Shown here in pieces: positions 55,166 through 63,256 of a stretch of DNA of 64,000 nt. Each line of letters starts with the position of its first letter. Positions within the stretch are counted from its first letter, which is position 1. Location of the stretch: positions 1-64,000 of the forward strand of contig NZ_JASCTH010000004.1 of NCBI RefSeq assembly GCF_030009775.1. The letters are read 5' to 3'. The notes beneath the pieces were generated by a model, which made no database searches, had not been told where the DNA came from, and saw only the letters and a list, made by a program, of their open reading frames with translations. The stretch is from Actinoplanes sandaracinus. GTDB lineage: Bacteria; Actinomycetota; Actinomycetes; Mycobacteriales; Micromonosporaceae. A program made the position numbers and the translations under genes.

Positions 55166-55897
55166 TCAGCTGGGCTGAAGCCCGGTGAGGTGGTTCTTGA
55201 AGGCCCCGACGAGGCTGTCAAGGAGCGCGGCGCCTTTCGCGGCGGTTGCACGAGAGGGAAAGCCGATGACACCGCTCGTGGTATAGGCGGCCATGCCGTG
55301 CAGCAGCAGGTGGGGGCGGTCGGGGGCGGCGTGGTCGCCTTTGGCGAAGTCTTCGTGGACGAGGTGCGGGGCTGCGTGGAGCAGCAAGGAGACTTCGAGT
55401 TCGCCGGCGTGCATGTCGTCGTGGCCGTCGCTGGTCATCCCGGCGGCTGCGCGGGCGGTGTCCCAGTCGGTACGAGTCGGGAACAGCGTCATCCGGGGTT
55501 CACTCTCGTTTGCTTCCTGGACGATGTTGCTGAGTACGTAGTTGCCGCCGTGGCCATTGACAATCGCAAGGTGCCGGACCCCCGAGCGTTGCAGTGACGC
55601 CGCGATGTCGCTGATGACGGCGGTCAGGGTGACAGCGCTGATACTGACGGTGCCGGGCCAGGCAGCGTGTTCCTGCGAGCAGGCGATGGTGACCGGAGGT
55701 AGCAGCATGAGCTGGTAGCGCTCGGCGATGCCGGCGGCGATCGTACAAGCGACGACTGTGTCAGTGATCAAGGGCAGGTGCTCGCCGTGTTGTTCGAAGC
55801 TTCCGACGGGCAGCACGGCTACCGAGGCGGCCCGGTCGCGTTCCTCCACGCTGGTCGTGGCGGTGATCAATTCCACGGCGTCAATCGTGGCACGCAC
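55166..55897 (-). CDS. Creatininase-family metal-dependent amidohydrolase
   Basis: Protein of 243 residues with the creatininase fold signature: VAVLPVGSFEQHGEHLPLITDTVVA (metal ligands Glu, His, Asp near residues 35-46), VNGHGGNYVLSNIVQEA, and DDMHAGELEVSLLLH with the catalytic Glu. The family includes creatinine amidohydrolase, FAPy deformylase and MftE peptidase; the radical-SAM and precursor genes of mycofactocin are absent here, so the substrate is open. The GTG start at 55897 lies at the end of a ThiC-like fragment in another frame. The next gene on this strand is the secreted protein. Confidence 0.85.
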   Translation of the reverse strand: MRATIDAVELITATTSVEERDRAASVAVLPVGSFEQHGEHLPLITDTVVACTIAAGIAERYQLMLLPPVTIACSQEHAAWPGTVSISAVTLTAVISDIAASLQRSGVRHLAIVNGHGGNYVLSNIVQEANESEPRMTLFPTRTDWDTARAAAGMTSDGHDDMHAGELEVSLLLHAAPHLVHEDFAKGDHAAPDRPHLLLHGMAAYTTSGVIGFPSRATAAKGAALLDSLVGAFKNHLTGLQPS

Positions 55898-56100
55898 GGG
55901 AGCCCGTCGCCGAGGGAGAACGTGATGTCGTACTGCCGGAAGATCTCGAGTACGCGCATGGCTCGAGCTGATGTCGTGGCCTCGGCGAGGGCCCGCATCG
56001 CCCGCAGGCTGGCTTCGTCGTGCCGGACGCGCCCACCCAGCCCGCCAGGAGCTTTAGTCCGTCCCGTGCGGACTGGCGTCAGCGCCGCATCCACTCCCAT
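55867..56100 (-). pseudogene. ThiC-like fragment
   Basis: A 77-codon frame containing RVLEIFRQYDITFSLGDGL, which resembles the conserved ThiC segment around Y-D-V-S-F-S-L-G-D-G-L-R-P-G. Similarity stops right after this segment, where the creatininase-family gene begins in another frame. ThiC is normally over 400 residues, so at best this is a remnant left by a deletion. Residues 1-30 have no recognisable character. Confidence 0.35.
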
Positions 56101-56228
56101 CGATGCAGTGCCCCCGGCATGTCAACCGAGAATGACCGCAAACAACACGCAATGCAATCGACCTGATACGAAAGTGGCCGGGCGTATACGCCCGGCCACA
56201 GTGCCTCTGAGCTGCGAAACAGCCGCTT
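56101..56228. other. Short non-coding gap at the right end of the mosaic region
   Basis: With the ThiC-like fragment this makes a ~330-base stretch lacking an intact gene. It has an A/T-rich segment near 56125-56175 and the right copy of the long repeat, including the acyl-CoA dehydrogenase terminator. Confidence 0.6.
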
Positions 56229-56232
56229 TTAG
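56172..56232. repeat. Right copy of the ~63-bp hairpin-containing repeat
   Basis: Same orientation as 50977-51040 and about 80% identical over its length. It covers the last two codons and stop of the acyl-CoA dehydrogenase gene and its terminator. Together the copies bracket about 5.1 kb of mosaic DNA. Confidence 0.7.
56174..56199 (-). terminator. Terminator of the acyl-CoA dehydrogenase gene
   Basis: Perfect 13-bp arms (56174-56186 and 56187-56199) meeting at TATA, followed on the minus strand by TTTCGT, 30 bases after the stop codon. Confidence 0.7.
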
Positions 56233-57383
56233 CCCTTTAGAAGCTGCCTTGCCATCACGATCCGCTGCACCTGGTTGGTGCCCTCGTAGATCTGGGTGAT
56301 CTTGGCGTCGCGCATCATGCGCTCGACCGGGTAGTCGCGCGTGTAGCCGTAACCGCCGAGGATCTGGACCGCGTCCGTGGTGATCTCCATGGCGACGTCC
56401 GAGGCGAAGCACTTCGCCGCCGCGCCGAAGTAGGTCAGGTCGGCGTCGCCGCGCTCGCTCTTGCCGGCCGCCGCATAGGTCAGCTGACGGGCCGCCTCCA
56501 GCTTCATGCCCATGTCGGCGAGCATGAACTGCAGGCCCTGGAAGTCGGCGATCGACTTGCCGAACTGCTTGCGCTCCTTGGCGTACCCCAGGGCGAAGTC
56601 GAGCGCGCCCTGGGCGATGCCGATGGCCTGCGCGGCGATGGTGACCCGGGTGTGGTCGAGGGTCTGCATGGCGGTGGCGAAGCCGGTGCCCTCGTCGCCG
56701 ATCATCCGGTCGGCGGGGATGCGCACGTTGTCGAAGTAGACCTCGCGGGTCGGCGAACCCTTGATGCCGAGCTTCTTCTCCGGCGCGCCGAAGCTGACAC
56801 CCTCGTCGGACTTCTCCACCACGAAGGCGGAGATGCCACGGGAGCGGGCGGCGGGGTCGGTGACCGCGAAGACCGTGTAGTACTCCGAGACGCCGGCGTT
56901 GGTGATCCAGCGCTTGACGCCGTTGAGGACCCAGTGGTCGCCATCGCGCACGGCCCGCGTGGTCATCGACGCGGCGTCCGAGCCGGCCTCCGGCTCCGAC
57001 AGGCAGTAGGAGAACATCGCCTCGCCGGACGCCACCTTCGAAAGGTACTTGTGCTTGAGCTCCTCGGAGGCGGCGATCAGCAGCGGCATGGTGCCGAGCT
57101 TGTTGACCGCGGGGATCAGCGAGGAGGACGCGCAGGCGCGGGCCACCTCCTCGATCACGATCGCGGTGGCGAGGGCGTCCGCGCCGGCGCCGCCGTACTC
57201 CACCGGGATGTGCGGGGCGTGAAAGTCGGAGGAGCGGAGGGCGTCGTACGACGCCTTGGGGAACTCACTCGTCTCGTCGGCCTCGGCGGCGTGCGGGGCG
57301 ACCCGCGCGTCACAGACCTCGCGCACAGCGGCGCGGATCGTCTCGTGGTCCTCCGGAAGACGGTAGACGTCGAAGTCAGCCAT
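56229..57383 (-). CDS. Acyl-CoA dehydrogenase (FadE25-like)
   Basis: FAD enzyme of 384 residues catalysing alpha,beta-dehydrogenation of acyl-CoA in fatty-acid or branched-chain catabolism. Visible elements are YCLSEPEAGSDAASM (FAD/substrate contact), WITNAGVSEYYTVFAV, the QFGKSIADFQGLQFMLADM helix, QILGGYGYTRDYPVERMMRDAKI, and the catalytic Glu in QIYEGTNQVQR. ATG at 57383 follows GGAAGG. Placement next to purE/purK matches fadE25 (Rv3274c) in M. tuberculosis, which supports orthology, though a 5.1-kb membrane-protein gene intervenes here. Confidence 0.93.
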   Translation of the reverse strand: MADFDVYRLPEDHETIRAAVREVCDARVAPHAAEADETSEFPKASYDALRSSDFHAPHIPVEYGGAGADALATAIVIEEVARACASSSLIPAVNKLGTMPLLIAASEELKHKYLSKVASGEAMFSYCLSEPEAGSDAASMTTRAVRDGDHWVLNGVKRWITNAGVSEYYTVFAVTDPAARSRGISAFVVEKSDEGVSFGAPEKKLGIKGSPTREVYFDNVRIPADRMIGDEGTGFATAMQTLDHTRVTIAAQAIGIAQGALDFALGYAKERKQFGKSIADFQGLQFMLADMGMKLEAARQLTYAAAGKSERGDADLTYFGAAAKCFASDVAMEITTDAVQILGGYGYTRDYPVERMMRDAKITQIYEGTNQVQRIVMARQLLKG

Positions 57384-57612
57384 GCCCTTAACCTTCCCTA
57401 AGCCGGTCCCGGGCAATGTTACCGGCGCGTAGCGTGGGCGGGGCAACACCGCCCCCCTGTGCCGAATATCGCCGCCCGATCCGGGGCATGCTGGGAAACC
57501 GCCGGGTTCGGGGTCGTTTCCACAGATCTCCACCCGCTTGAGACTGTTCTAATGAGGTGCCGGAAAGGCATGCTCTAACTACAGGCAGCGGCCGGGTGGT
57601 CGAGGAGGTCAT

Positions 57613-60600
57613 GTGGCGCAGGCTGACGAGCCCGACTACGTCGACGAACAACTGGCTCGCATCGACGCCTCCATAGCGGACCTGAAGATTCGCGACATGC
57701 AGGCCGCCTCCGAGCGGACCAAGATCGCGAGCAAGCTTCAGGCCGCCCTCTTCCAGCGCGACATCCTCTCGCACGCCCAGAAACAGCAGAAGGGCACGAA
57801 GACCCGGCGCACCACACGCCGCAAGCCTCCGGAGGACTTCCCGCCACCGCCCCCGCCCGGCTCGCCGCACACGGCCCAGCCGGACGAGCAGCGGCCACCC
57901 CGGCGCCAGACGCCGCCGCCGGACTGGGCCGAGCCCGGCACCGCGCACTCCGGGCCGCCCGGTGTCGCCACCGACGGCGTGGCGTTGCTGGTCGACGATC
58001 CGCCGCCGAGCGAGCGGGTCGTCGCGCCGCCGTCGCCGCGCCGGCCGCCCCTGGCGACGATGGAGCACCCGCCGGAGGCCTCGACCCAGTCGGTACAGAA
58101 CATTCTGCTCGTCCTGGGCGCTCTGCTGCTCGGCGTGGCGGCCGTGGTCTTCGCGGGGGTGGCGGTCTCCAACCCGTTCGCGCGGGCGCTGATCCTGGCC
58201 CTGGCCACCGGGATCACCCTGTCGGCGGCGCCCGGGGTCGCCAAGCGGGGGCTCTCCTCGACCGGGGAGACGGTCGCCGCGATCGGCCTGGTGCTGCTGC
58301 CGATGACGCTGTACGCGTTGCACGACAGCCCGCTGACCGGCGGCGACGTGCCGACCGCGCTCTACCTCGGCATCACCTTCGCGATCTCCGCGGTGGGCTC
58401 GTTCATCTACGCCGGGGCCACCCGGCTCGCCGCGCCACGCTATGCGACGGTCATCGCCGCACAGCCGGTCGCGCCGCTTCTGGCGTACCCGATGATCGAG
58501 AGCGCGGCCGGCTGGGGCCTGGCCCTGACCGCTGTCGCCGTGCTCGACCTGCTGCTTCTCACCACGGTGATCCGCACCGGGCGGCTGGTGCCGCGCTGGC
58601 CGCTGGGGCGGCCGGTGGCCGCCGACCGCGAGTCGCTGGCGGAGGCGGACGCCGACGGTGAGCGGTTCGCGCGCCGCGAAGGCGCGCCCGATCCGGCGGA
58701 CCCGGCGGCGTACGCGGCGGACGCCCCGCCCCGCCCGGAGTCCCGCCCGGAGGAACCGGACCTGATCATCTCCGGCCTGAACCGGCCACGGCGCCGCTGG
58801 ATGCCGACCCGGATCTTCCCGGGGCCCCGGCCGGAGGGCGCGCCGCCCGCCGGTTCGATGCCGCTGGCCCCACCGGCCACCCCGCCGTCCGCGGACTGGC
58901 TGCGGGAGCTGACGTTCGCGCTGCTCTGCTTCGCGTCCGCGGGCGCCCTGCTCTATTCCTCGGTGGCGTTGCTGCAGGCCCAGGCGGTGACGGACGCGCT
59001 GCGGTCCGGTCTGATCCTGGTCGCCGCCGCGGGCACCGCCGTGGCCGCGGCCCGCCTGCTGAAGAACCCGATGGCGATGAACGTGGCGGGCGCCGTGCTC
59101 ACCCTCGCGGTGATCGGCGCGGTGGCGCGGATCGCCGGTGTGGTGTCGCCGAACTGGAGCGTGGTGGCCGCCGCCGCGACCGTGGCCGTCACCGGCGCGG
59201 TGATCGGCATGCTGGCCGAGCCGGTGCGCCGCGGCCCGCAGTACGCCTCGACCGGCGCCCTGGTGCTGCTCGGCCTGGTCGTCGCGGTGGACGCGCTCCG
59301 CGCGGCGATCGCCCCGGTCGCCGCGGCCCGGCCGATCTGGGACGCGGACACCTCGGCGTACGCCCAGCGACTCGCCGAGGCCGTCGGACCGTCGGGCTGG
59401 CTGCTCGCGTTCAGCGCGCTGCTGATGACGGTCGCCGCGGCATTGGCGCTGCCCGCCACGATCCGGCACGAGGGCGCCGTCGTCGGTATCGCCCTGACCG
59501 CGCTGGCCGTGCCCGCCTCGCTGGGCCTGCCCTGGTCGGAGGCGCCGTGGCCGCTGGTGCTGGCCGCGATCGGCCTGGGCGCGGCCGGTCTGTGGGCGAA
59601 CACCTGGCGGACCGCCGTCACGCACGTGGCCGCGGCCGGAGTGGTCGGCCTGTTCGGCGCGGGCGCCGCGCTGAGCGCGTCCTGGCTGACCGCGGCCGTC
59701 CTGACCGCGCTGGCCGGGGCCGGTGTGATGGTCGCGATCGCGGCCCGGCAGATCCCGGTCCGGCTCTTCGCCTGGGTGATCGGCGACTGGGCCTCGGGCG
59801 CCGCCGCGCTCGCCATCCCGGGCGCCGCGGTCACCGCCGCGCTGGCCGTCTCCGACCCCGGTGGCGGCCCGCCGCCGAACGCGGGATCCACGGTTCCGGC
59901 GCTCGCCGCCGGCTTCCTCGCGGTCGCCGGCACGCTCAGCTATGCGGCCGTCTTCCAGGTGGCCCGCCGCGAGATCAGCCTGCCGATGACCGTCGGCACC
60001 GGGCTCGGCGCGGTGGCGCTGGCACTGGCCGCGCTCTTCGCCCCCGGCGCCACCGCACCCGACGTGTGGGTCGGCGCGCTGCTGCTCGGCGCGGCGGGCC
60101 TGCTCTTCTTCGCCAAGTCGATCGACAACCGGGGGCGTACGGACCGGGTGCTGGACGGCCCCGATCTCGCCGCCGCGGCCGCCACCGTGGCGATCTGCGG
60201 GGCCCTGGCCCGGGTCGCCGCGCTGGCGTTCCCGGCCGCGCCCCTCGCCGTCGCCGCCGTGATGGTGCTGCTGGTCGGCATGGGTGTCACCATCCTGCCG
60301 TCCGACTGGCGACCGGGCCCGGCCCGCGGGCTGGGGCTCGCCGCCCTGTTGGTCGGCGCGCTCGCCGGTTGGCAGGCGGTGGTCGGCGGCCTGAAGGTGC
60401 TGTCGCTGCCCGGCCCGCTGTGGGCCGCCGAGCTGAGCGCCTATCCGGCCGCTCCGCCGGAGGGCGCGTGGCAGGCGCCGTTCGCGCTGGTCATGGTCGC
60501 GATCACGGCCGCGATCGCGATGCCGCCGCCCTGGTCGCCGTATGCCTCCGGCCTGGCGGCGGCCCTGGCCACGATCGGTGTCCCGCACGCGCTCGGGATG

Positions 60601-62718
60601 CCCTGGTGGTCTCCGCTGCTGGTGGGCACCGCGGTGGCGGTCGCCTACGCGCTGGCCGCCGTCGCCGCGGCGGAGGCGCACACGGCCCGGGCCCGCGCCG
60701 GTGTCGCCGCGGTCGTGCTGCTGCACGCCGCCTCGGCCGGTCTGGCCCGGCCCTGGTCGACCGCGCTGGCGCTGCTGGTGATCGTGCTGCTGGGTGTGCT
60801 GGTCGCGGCGGCCGCGCGGATCCCGGTCAAGGCGCCACCGACCGATTTCGAGGAGACCGGCCCGGACCAGCCCACCGAGCGGGTCCTGTCACCGCACCGG
60901 TCGCAGATCGGCGGCGCCGCCACCGGCTCGGTGTTGCTGGCCATGCCGGGTTTCCTGGCCGCGCTCGCCGCCGACCAGGGGCACACCATCCAGGTGGTGC
61001 TCACCGCGGCGCTGGCCGGTTCCACCCTGGGCCTGGCGATCCTCGCCGCGCTCGGCCGATACCTGCCGGAGTACCTGCCGTGGGCGACCATCGGCGTGGT
61101 GCTGGGCGCCTCGATCACGGCGCTGGCCTGTGTGCCGACCGACTACCCGACCGCGCTCTACGCGGCCGCGGCGGCCCTGGTCGGGGTGCTCGCCGAGATG
61201 CTGCGCGGCGCGGTCCCACCACCCGCGACAGAGCAGATGCCACGGGTCGCACCGTTCGACGACAGCCCGGCCGCCATGCGGTACGCGCGAATCCGGCGCG
61301 TCAGCTGGATCGACCGCTGGCTCGCCGACCCGGCCGCCGGCGCCGCCATGCTGGCCCTTCTGCCCACCGTGCTGGCATTGTTCTCGCTGGCCCCGGCCTT
61401 GCGGGCGGCGCTGCTCGACCCGCTTGGGCAATTGCGGGCGATCTGGGACGGCCCGATCCCGGCCCTGGTCGACCCGGCCACCGGTCACGTCGACGGCACC
61501 AGCGCCCTGGCCGCGGTCCTGCTCACCGGGGCCGCGGCGCTCGCCGCGATCGGCTTCGGCGGCAAGACGTCCGAGGCGGTCCCGGTCATCCTGCCCGGGC
61601 TCGCGCTCACCCTGCTGATCACCCCGATCGCCATGCACGCCGCGTTCCCGGCGGCCACCGGGGCGGCGCTGGTGGTCTTCACCATCTCGATGCTCGGGCT
61701 GGCGCTCACCCCGCCGCCGGTCGCCCATCGGGCGCCACTGCTGCGCGTCACCCGTGCCATCGTCTTCGCGATCGGCCTGCTGGCCGGTGGCGCGGGCCTG
61801 GCCGGCAGCCTGGCCCGCGAGCCGCTGACCCTGTTCACACTGGGCAGTGCGGTCGGGGTCGGTCTGGTCGCGGCGCTCGGCGGCCGCAACCAGACGGCCC
61901 GGCTGCTGGGCTGGCTGTTCGCCGCGGTGATGGGCCAGATGTTCGTGATGACCGTCGCGATCTCGGCGGGACTGGAGCGGCACTGGGCGGCGTTCGGTGT
62001 GCTGGCCGTCGGCGCGGTGCTGCTGTCGCTGGAGGCGGCGCTGCCCAGGCTGGGCCTGCCGCAGTACCGGTCCGAGGCGATCACCGTCGAGTGGAGCGGG
62101 TACGCCTCGGCCGCCGTCGCCGGCGCGCTGGCCATCCACTCCCCCACCCACCTGGCGGCGCTGCTCGCGGCCTGGGGCGCGGTGCTGGGCCTGGCGGCGT
62201 CCCGGCCGGACCGCACCCCGAGTCAGCGGCGCACCCTGTTCTGGGTGGCCGTCGGCTTCGAGATCGCCGGCTGGTGGCTGTTCATCACGCTGGCCGAAGT
62301 GGGGCTGCCGGAGGCTTACACGCTGCCGTTCGCGGCCCTGGCGCTGGCGGTCGGGGTGGTCGAGGCGCATCACCGGCCCGACCTGAGCAGTTGGGCGGCG
62401 TACGGGCCGGCGCTGCTGGCCGCGTTCGTGCCGACGATCGGGATCGTGCTGACCGGCAACGGCGGCGACCTGCGGGCGGTGCTGCTCCTGCTCGGGGCGG
62501 TGGCCACGCTGATCGTCGGCTCGCGGAGCCGGCAGCAGGCGCCGGTGGTGATCGGCACCGCCGCCACGGTGGTCGCCGCGCTGGCATTCGCGTTCACCGT
62601 CGGCGGCCCGTGGCTGATGCTGATCCCGGTCGGTGTGGTGCTGCTCTTCCTGGGCGCCTCCAGCGAGAACCGCCGGCGCACCCAGGAGTTCCGCGAGGTG
62701 CTCTCCAAGATGCGGTGA
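57613..62718 (+). CDS. Giant polytopic membrane protein (SCO7613 C-terminal-domain type)
   Basis: Protein of 1701 residues. The first ~170 residues are soluble: a short coiled-coil (IDASIADLKIRDMQAASERTKIASKLQAAL) and a Pro-rich, basic linker. A second soluble Pro/Arg-rich insert spans about residues 335-420. The rest is an unbroken series of Ala/Leu/Val/Gly helices, several dozen by eye, ending in a basic tail (NRRRTQEFREVLSKM). It resembles proteins annotated as SCO7613 C-terminal domain-containing membrane proteins in actinobacteria, whose function is unknown. GTG start with GAGGAGG just upstream. Confidence 0.85.
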   Translation: MAQADEPDYVDEQLARIDASIADLKIRDMQAASERTKIASKLQAALFQRDILSHAQKQQKGTKTRRTTRRKPPEDFPPPPPPGSPHTAQPDEQRPPRRQTPPPDWAEPGTAHSGPPGVATDGVALLVDDPPPSERVVAPPSPRRPPLATMEHPPEASTQSVQNILLVLGALLLGVAAVVFAGVAVSNPFARALILALATGITLSAAPGVAKRGLSSTGETVAAIGLVLLPMTLYALHDSPLTGGDVPTALYLGITFAISAVGSFIYAGATRLAAPRYATVIAAQPVAPLLAYPMIESAAGWGLALTAVAVLDLLLLTTVIRTGRLVPRWPLGRPVAADRESLAEADADGERFARREGAPDPADPAAYAADAPPRPESRPEEPDLIISGLNRPRRRWMPTRIFPGPRPEGAPPAGSMPLAPPATPPSADWLRELTFALLCFASAGALLYSSVALLQAQAVTDALRSGLILVAAAGTAVAAARLLKNPMAMNVAGAVLTLAVIGAVARIAGVVSPNWSVVAAAATVAVTGAVIGMLAEPVRRGPQYASTGALVLLGLVVAVDALRAAIAPVAAARPIWDADTSAYAQRLAEAVGPSGWLLAFSALLMTVAAALALPATIRHEGAVVGIALTALAVPASLGLPWSEAPWPLVLAAIGLGAAGLWANTWRTAVTHVAAAGVVGLFGAGAALSASWLTAAVLTALAGAGVMVAIAARQIPVRLFAWVIGDWASGAAALAIPGAAVTAALAVSDPGGGPPPNAGSTVPALAAGFLAVAGTLSYAAVFQVARREISLPMTVGTGLGAVALALAALFAPGATAPDVWVGALLLGAAGLLFFAKSIDNRGRTDRVLDGPDLAAAAATVAICGALARVAALAFPAAPLAVAAVMVLLVGMGVTILPSDWRPGPARGLGLAALLVGALAGWQAVVGGLKVLSLPGPLWAAELSAYPAAPPEGAWQAPFALVMVAITAAIAMPPPWSPYASGLAAALATIGVPHALGMPWWSPLLVGTAVAVAYALAAVAAAEAHTARARAGVAAVVLLHAASAGLARPWSTALALLVIVLLGVLVAAAARIPVKAPPTDFEETGPDQPTERVLSPHRSQIGGAATGSVLLAMPGFLAALAADQGHTIQVVLTAALAGSTLGLAILAALGRYLPEYLPWATIGVVLGASITALACVPTDYPTALYAAAAALVGVLAEMLRGAVPPPATEQMPRVAPFDDSPAAMRYARIRRVSWIDRWLADPAAGAAMLALLPTVLALFSLAPALRAALLDPLGQLRAIWDGPIPALVDPATGHVDGTSALAAVLLTGAAALAAIGFGGKTSEAVPVILPGLALTLLITPIAMHAAFPAATGAALVVFTISMLGLALTPPPVAHRAPLLRVTRAIVFAIGLLAGGAGLAGSLAREPLTLFTLGSAVGVGLVAALGGRNQTARLLGWLFAAVMGQMFVMTVAISAGLERHWAAFGVLAVGAVLLSLEAALPRLGLPQYRSEAITVEWSGYASAAVAGALAIHSPTHLAALLAAWGAVLGLAASRPDRTPSQRRTLFWVAVGFEIAGWWLFITLAEVGLPEAYTLPFAALALAVGVVEAHHRPDLSSWAAYGPALLAAFVPTIGIVLTGNGGDLRAVLLLLGAVATLIVGSRSRQQAPVVIGTAATVVAALAFAFTVGGPWLMLIPVGVVLLFLGASSENRRRTQEFREVLSKMR

Positions 62719-62721
62719 GCG

Positions 62722-62747
62722 GCGCCGGCCGCGCAGGCGGCCGGCGC
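62722..62747. terminator. Bidirectional terminator
   Basis: GCGCCGGCCGC (62722-62732) pairs perfectly with GCGGCCGGCGC (62737-62747) over GCAG, between the convergent giant membrane protein and purE genes. Confidence 0.7.
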
Positions 62748-62755
62748 AGGGGTTT

Positions 62756-63256
62756 CTAGCTCATCAGCTTGGTGCGGAGCGCCTCGTCCTTCTCGGCGAC
62801 CAGCTTCTCCAACCCGGTCTGGAAGTCGGCCATCCGCTGCCGCAGCGCCGGGTCCGAGGCGCCGAGGATGCGGATCGCGAGCAGGCCGGCGTTGCGCGCC
62901 CCACCGATCGACACGGTGGCCACCGGCACCCCGGCCGGCATCTGCACGATCGACAGCAGCGAGTCCATGCCGTCCAGGTGCTTCAACGGCACCGGCACAC
63001 CGATCACCGGCAACGGCGTCAGCGCGGCCACCATGCCCGGCAGGTGCGCCGCGCCGCCGGCCCCGGCGATGATCGTGCGGATGCCGCGGTCGGCGGCCGA
63101 CTCGGCGTAGTCGACCATTTTCCGCACCGTGCGGTGCGCGGAGACCACGCCCACCTCGAACGGCACCTCGAACTCGGCGAGCGCGACCGCGGCCGCCTCC
63201 ATGGTGGGCCAGTCCGAGTCGCTACCCATGATGATGCCGACGACGGGGGTCATCAT
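62756..63256 (-). CDS. purE: N5-carboxyaminoimidazole ribonucleotide mutase
   Basis: Class I PurE of 166 residues that rearranges N5-CAIR to CAIR in purine synthesis. It shows [13 protein letters not shown] (substrate phosphate site), the catalytic SAHRT histidine, [14 protein letters not shown] and the VIGVPV...[20 protein letters not shown] core. ATG at 63256 overlaps the purK stop (ATGA), so the two are translationally coupled; the next codon is also ATG. Confidence 0.97.
   Translation of the reverse strand: MMTPVVGIIMGSDSDWPTMEAAAVALAEFEVPFEVGVVSAHRTVRKMVDYAESAADRGIRTIIAGAGGAAHLPGMVAALTPLPVIGVPVPLKHLDGMDSLLSIVQMPAGVPVATVSIGGARNAGLLAIRILGASDPALRQRMADFQTGLEKLVAEKDEALRTKLMS

Noticed and set aside
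55166..55897. MftE of a mycofactocin cluster
   Set aside because: The creatininase fold fits, but no MftA precursor, MftB or radical-SAM MftC is present in the surroundings.
57388..60726. 1112-codon minus-strand frame
   Set aside because: Antisense to the giant membrane protein; composed almost wholly of Gly/Arg/Asp/Gln with no motif.
59547..62759. 1070-codon Gly/Arg-rich frame on the plus strand
   Set aside because: Shadow of the giant membrane protein; its Arg-rich composition is typical of out-of-frame translation of high-GC DNA.
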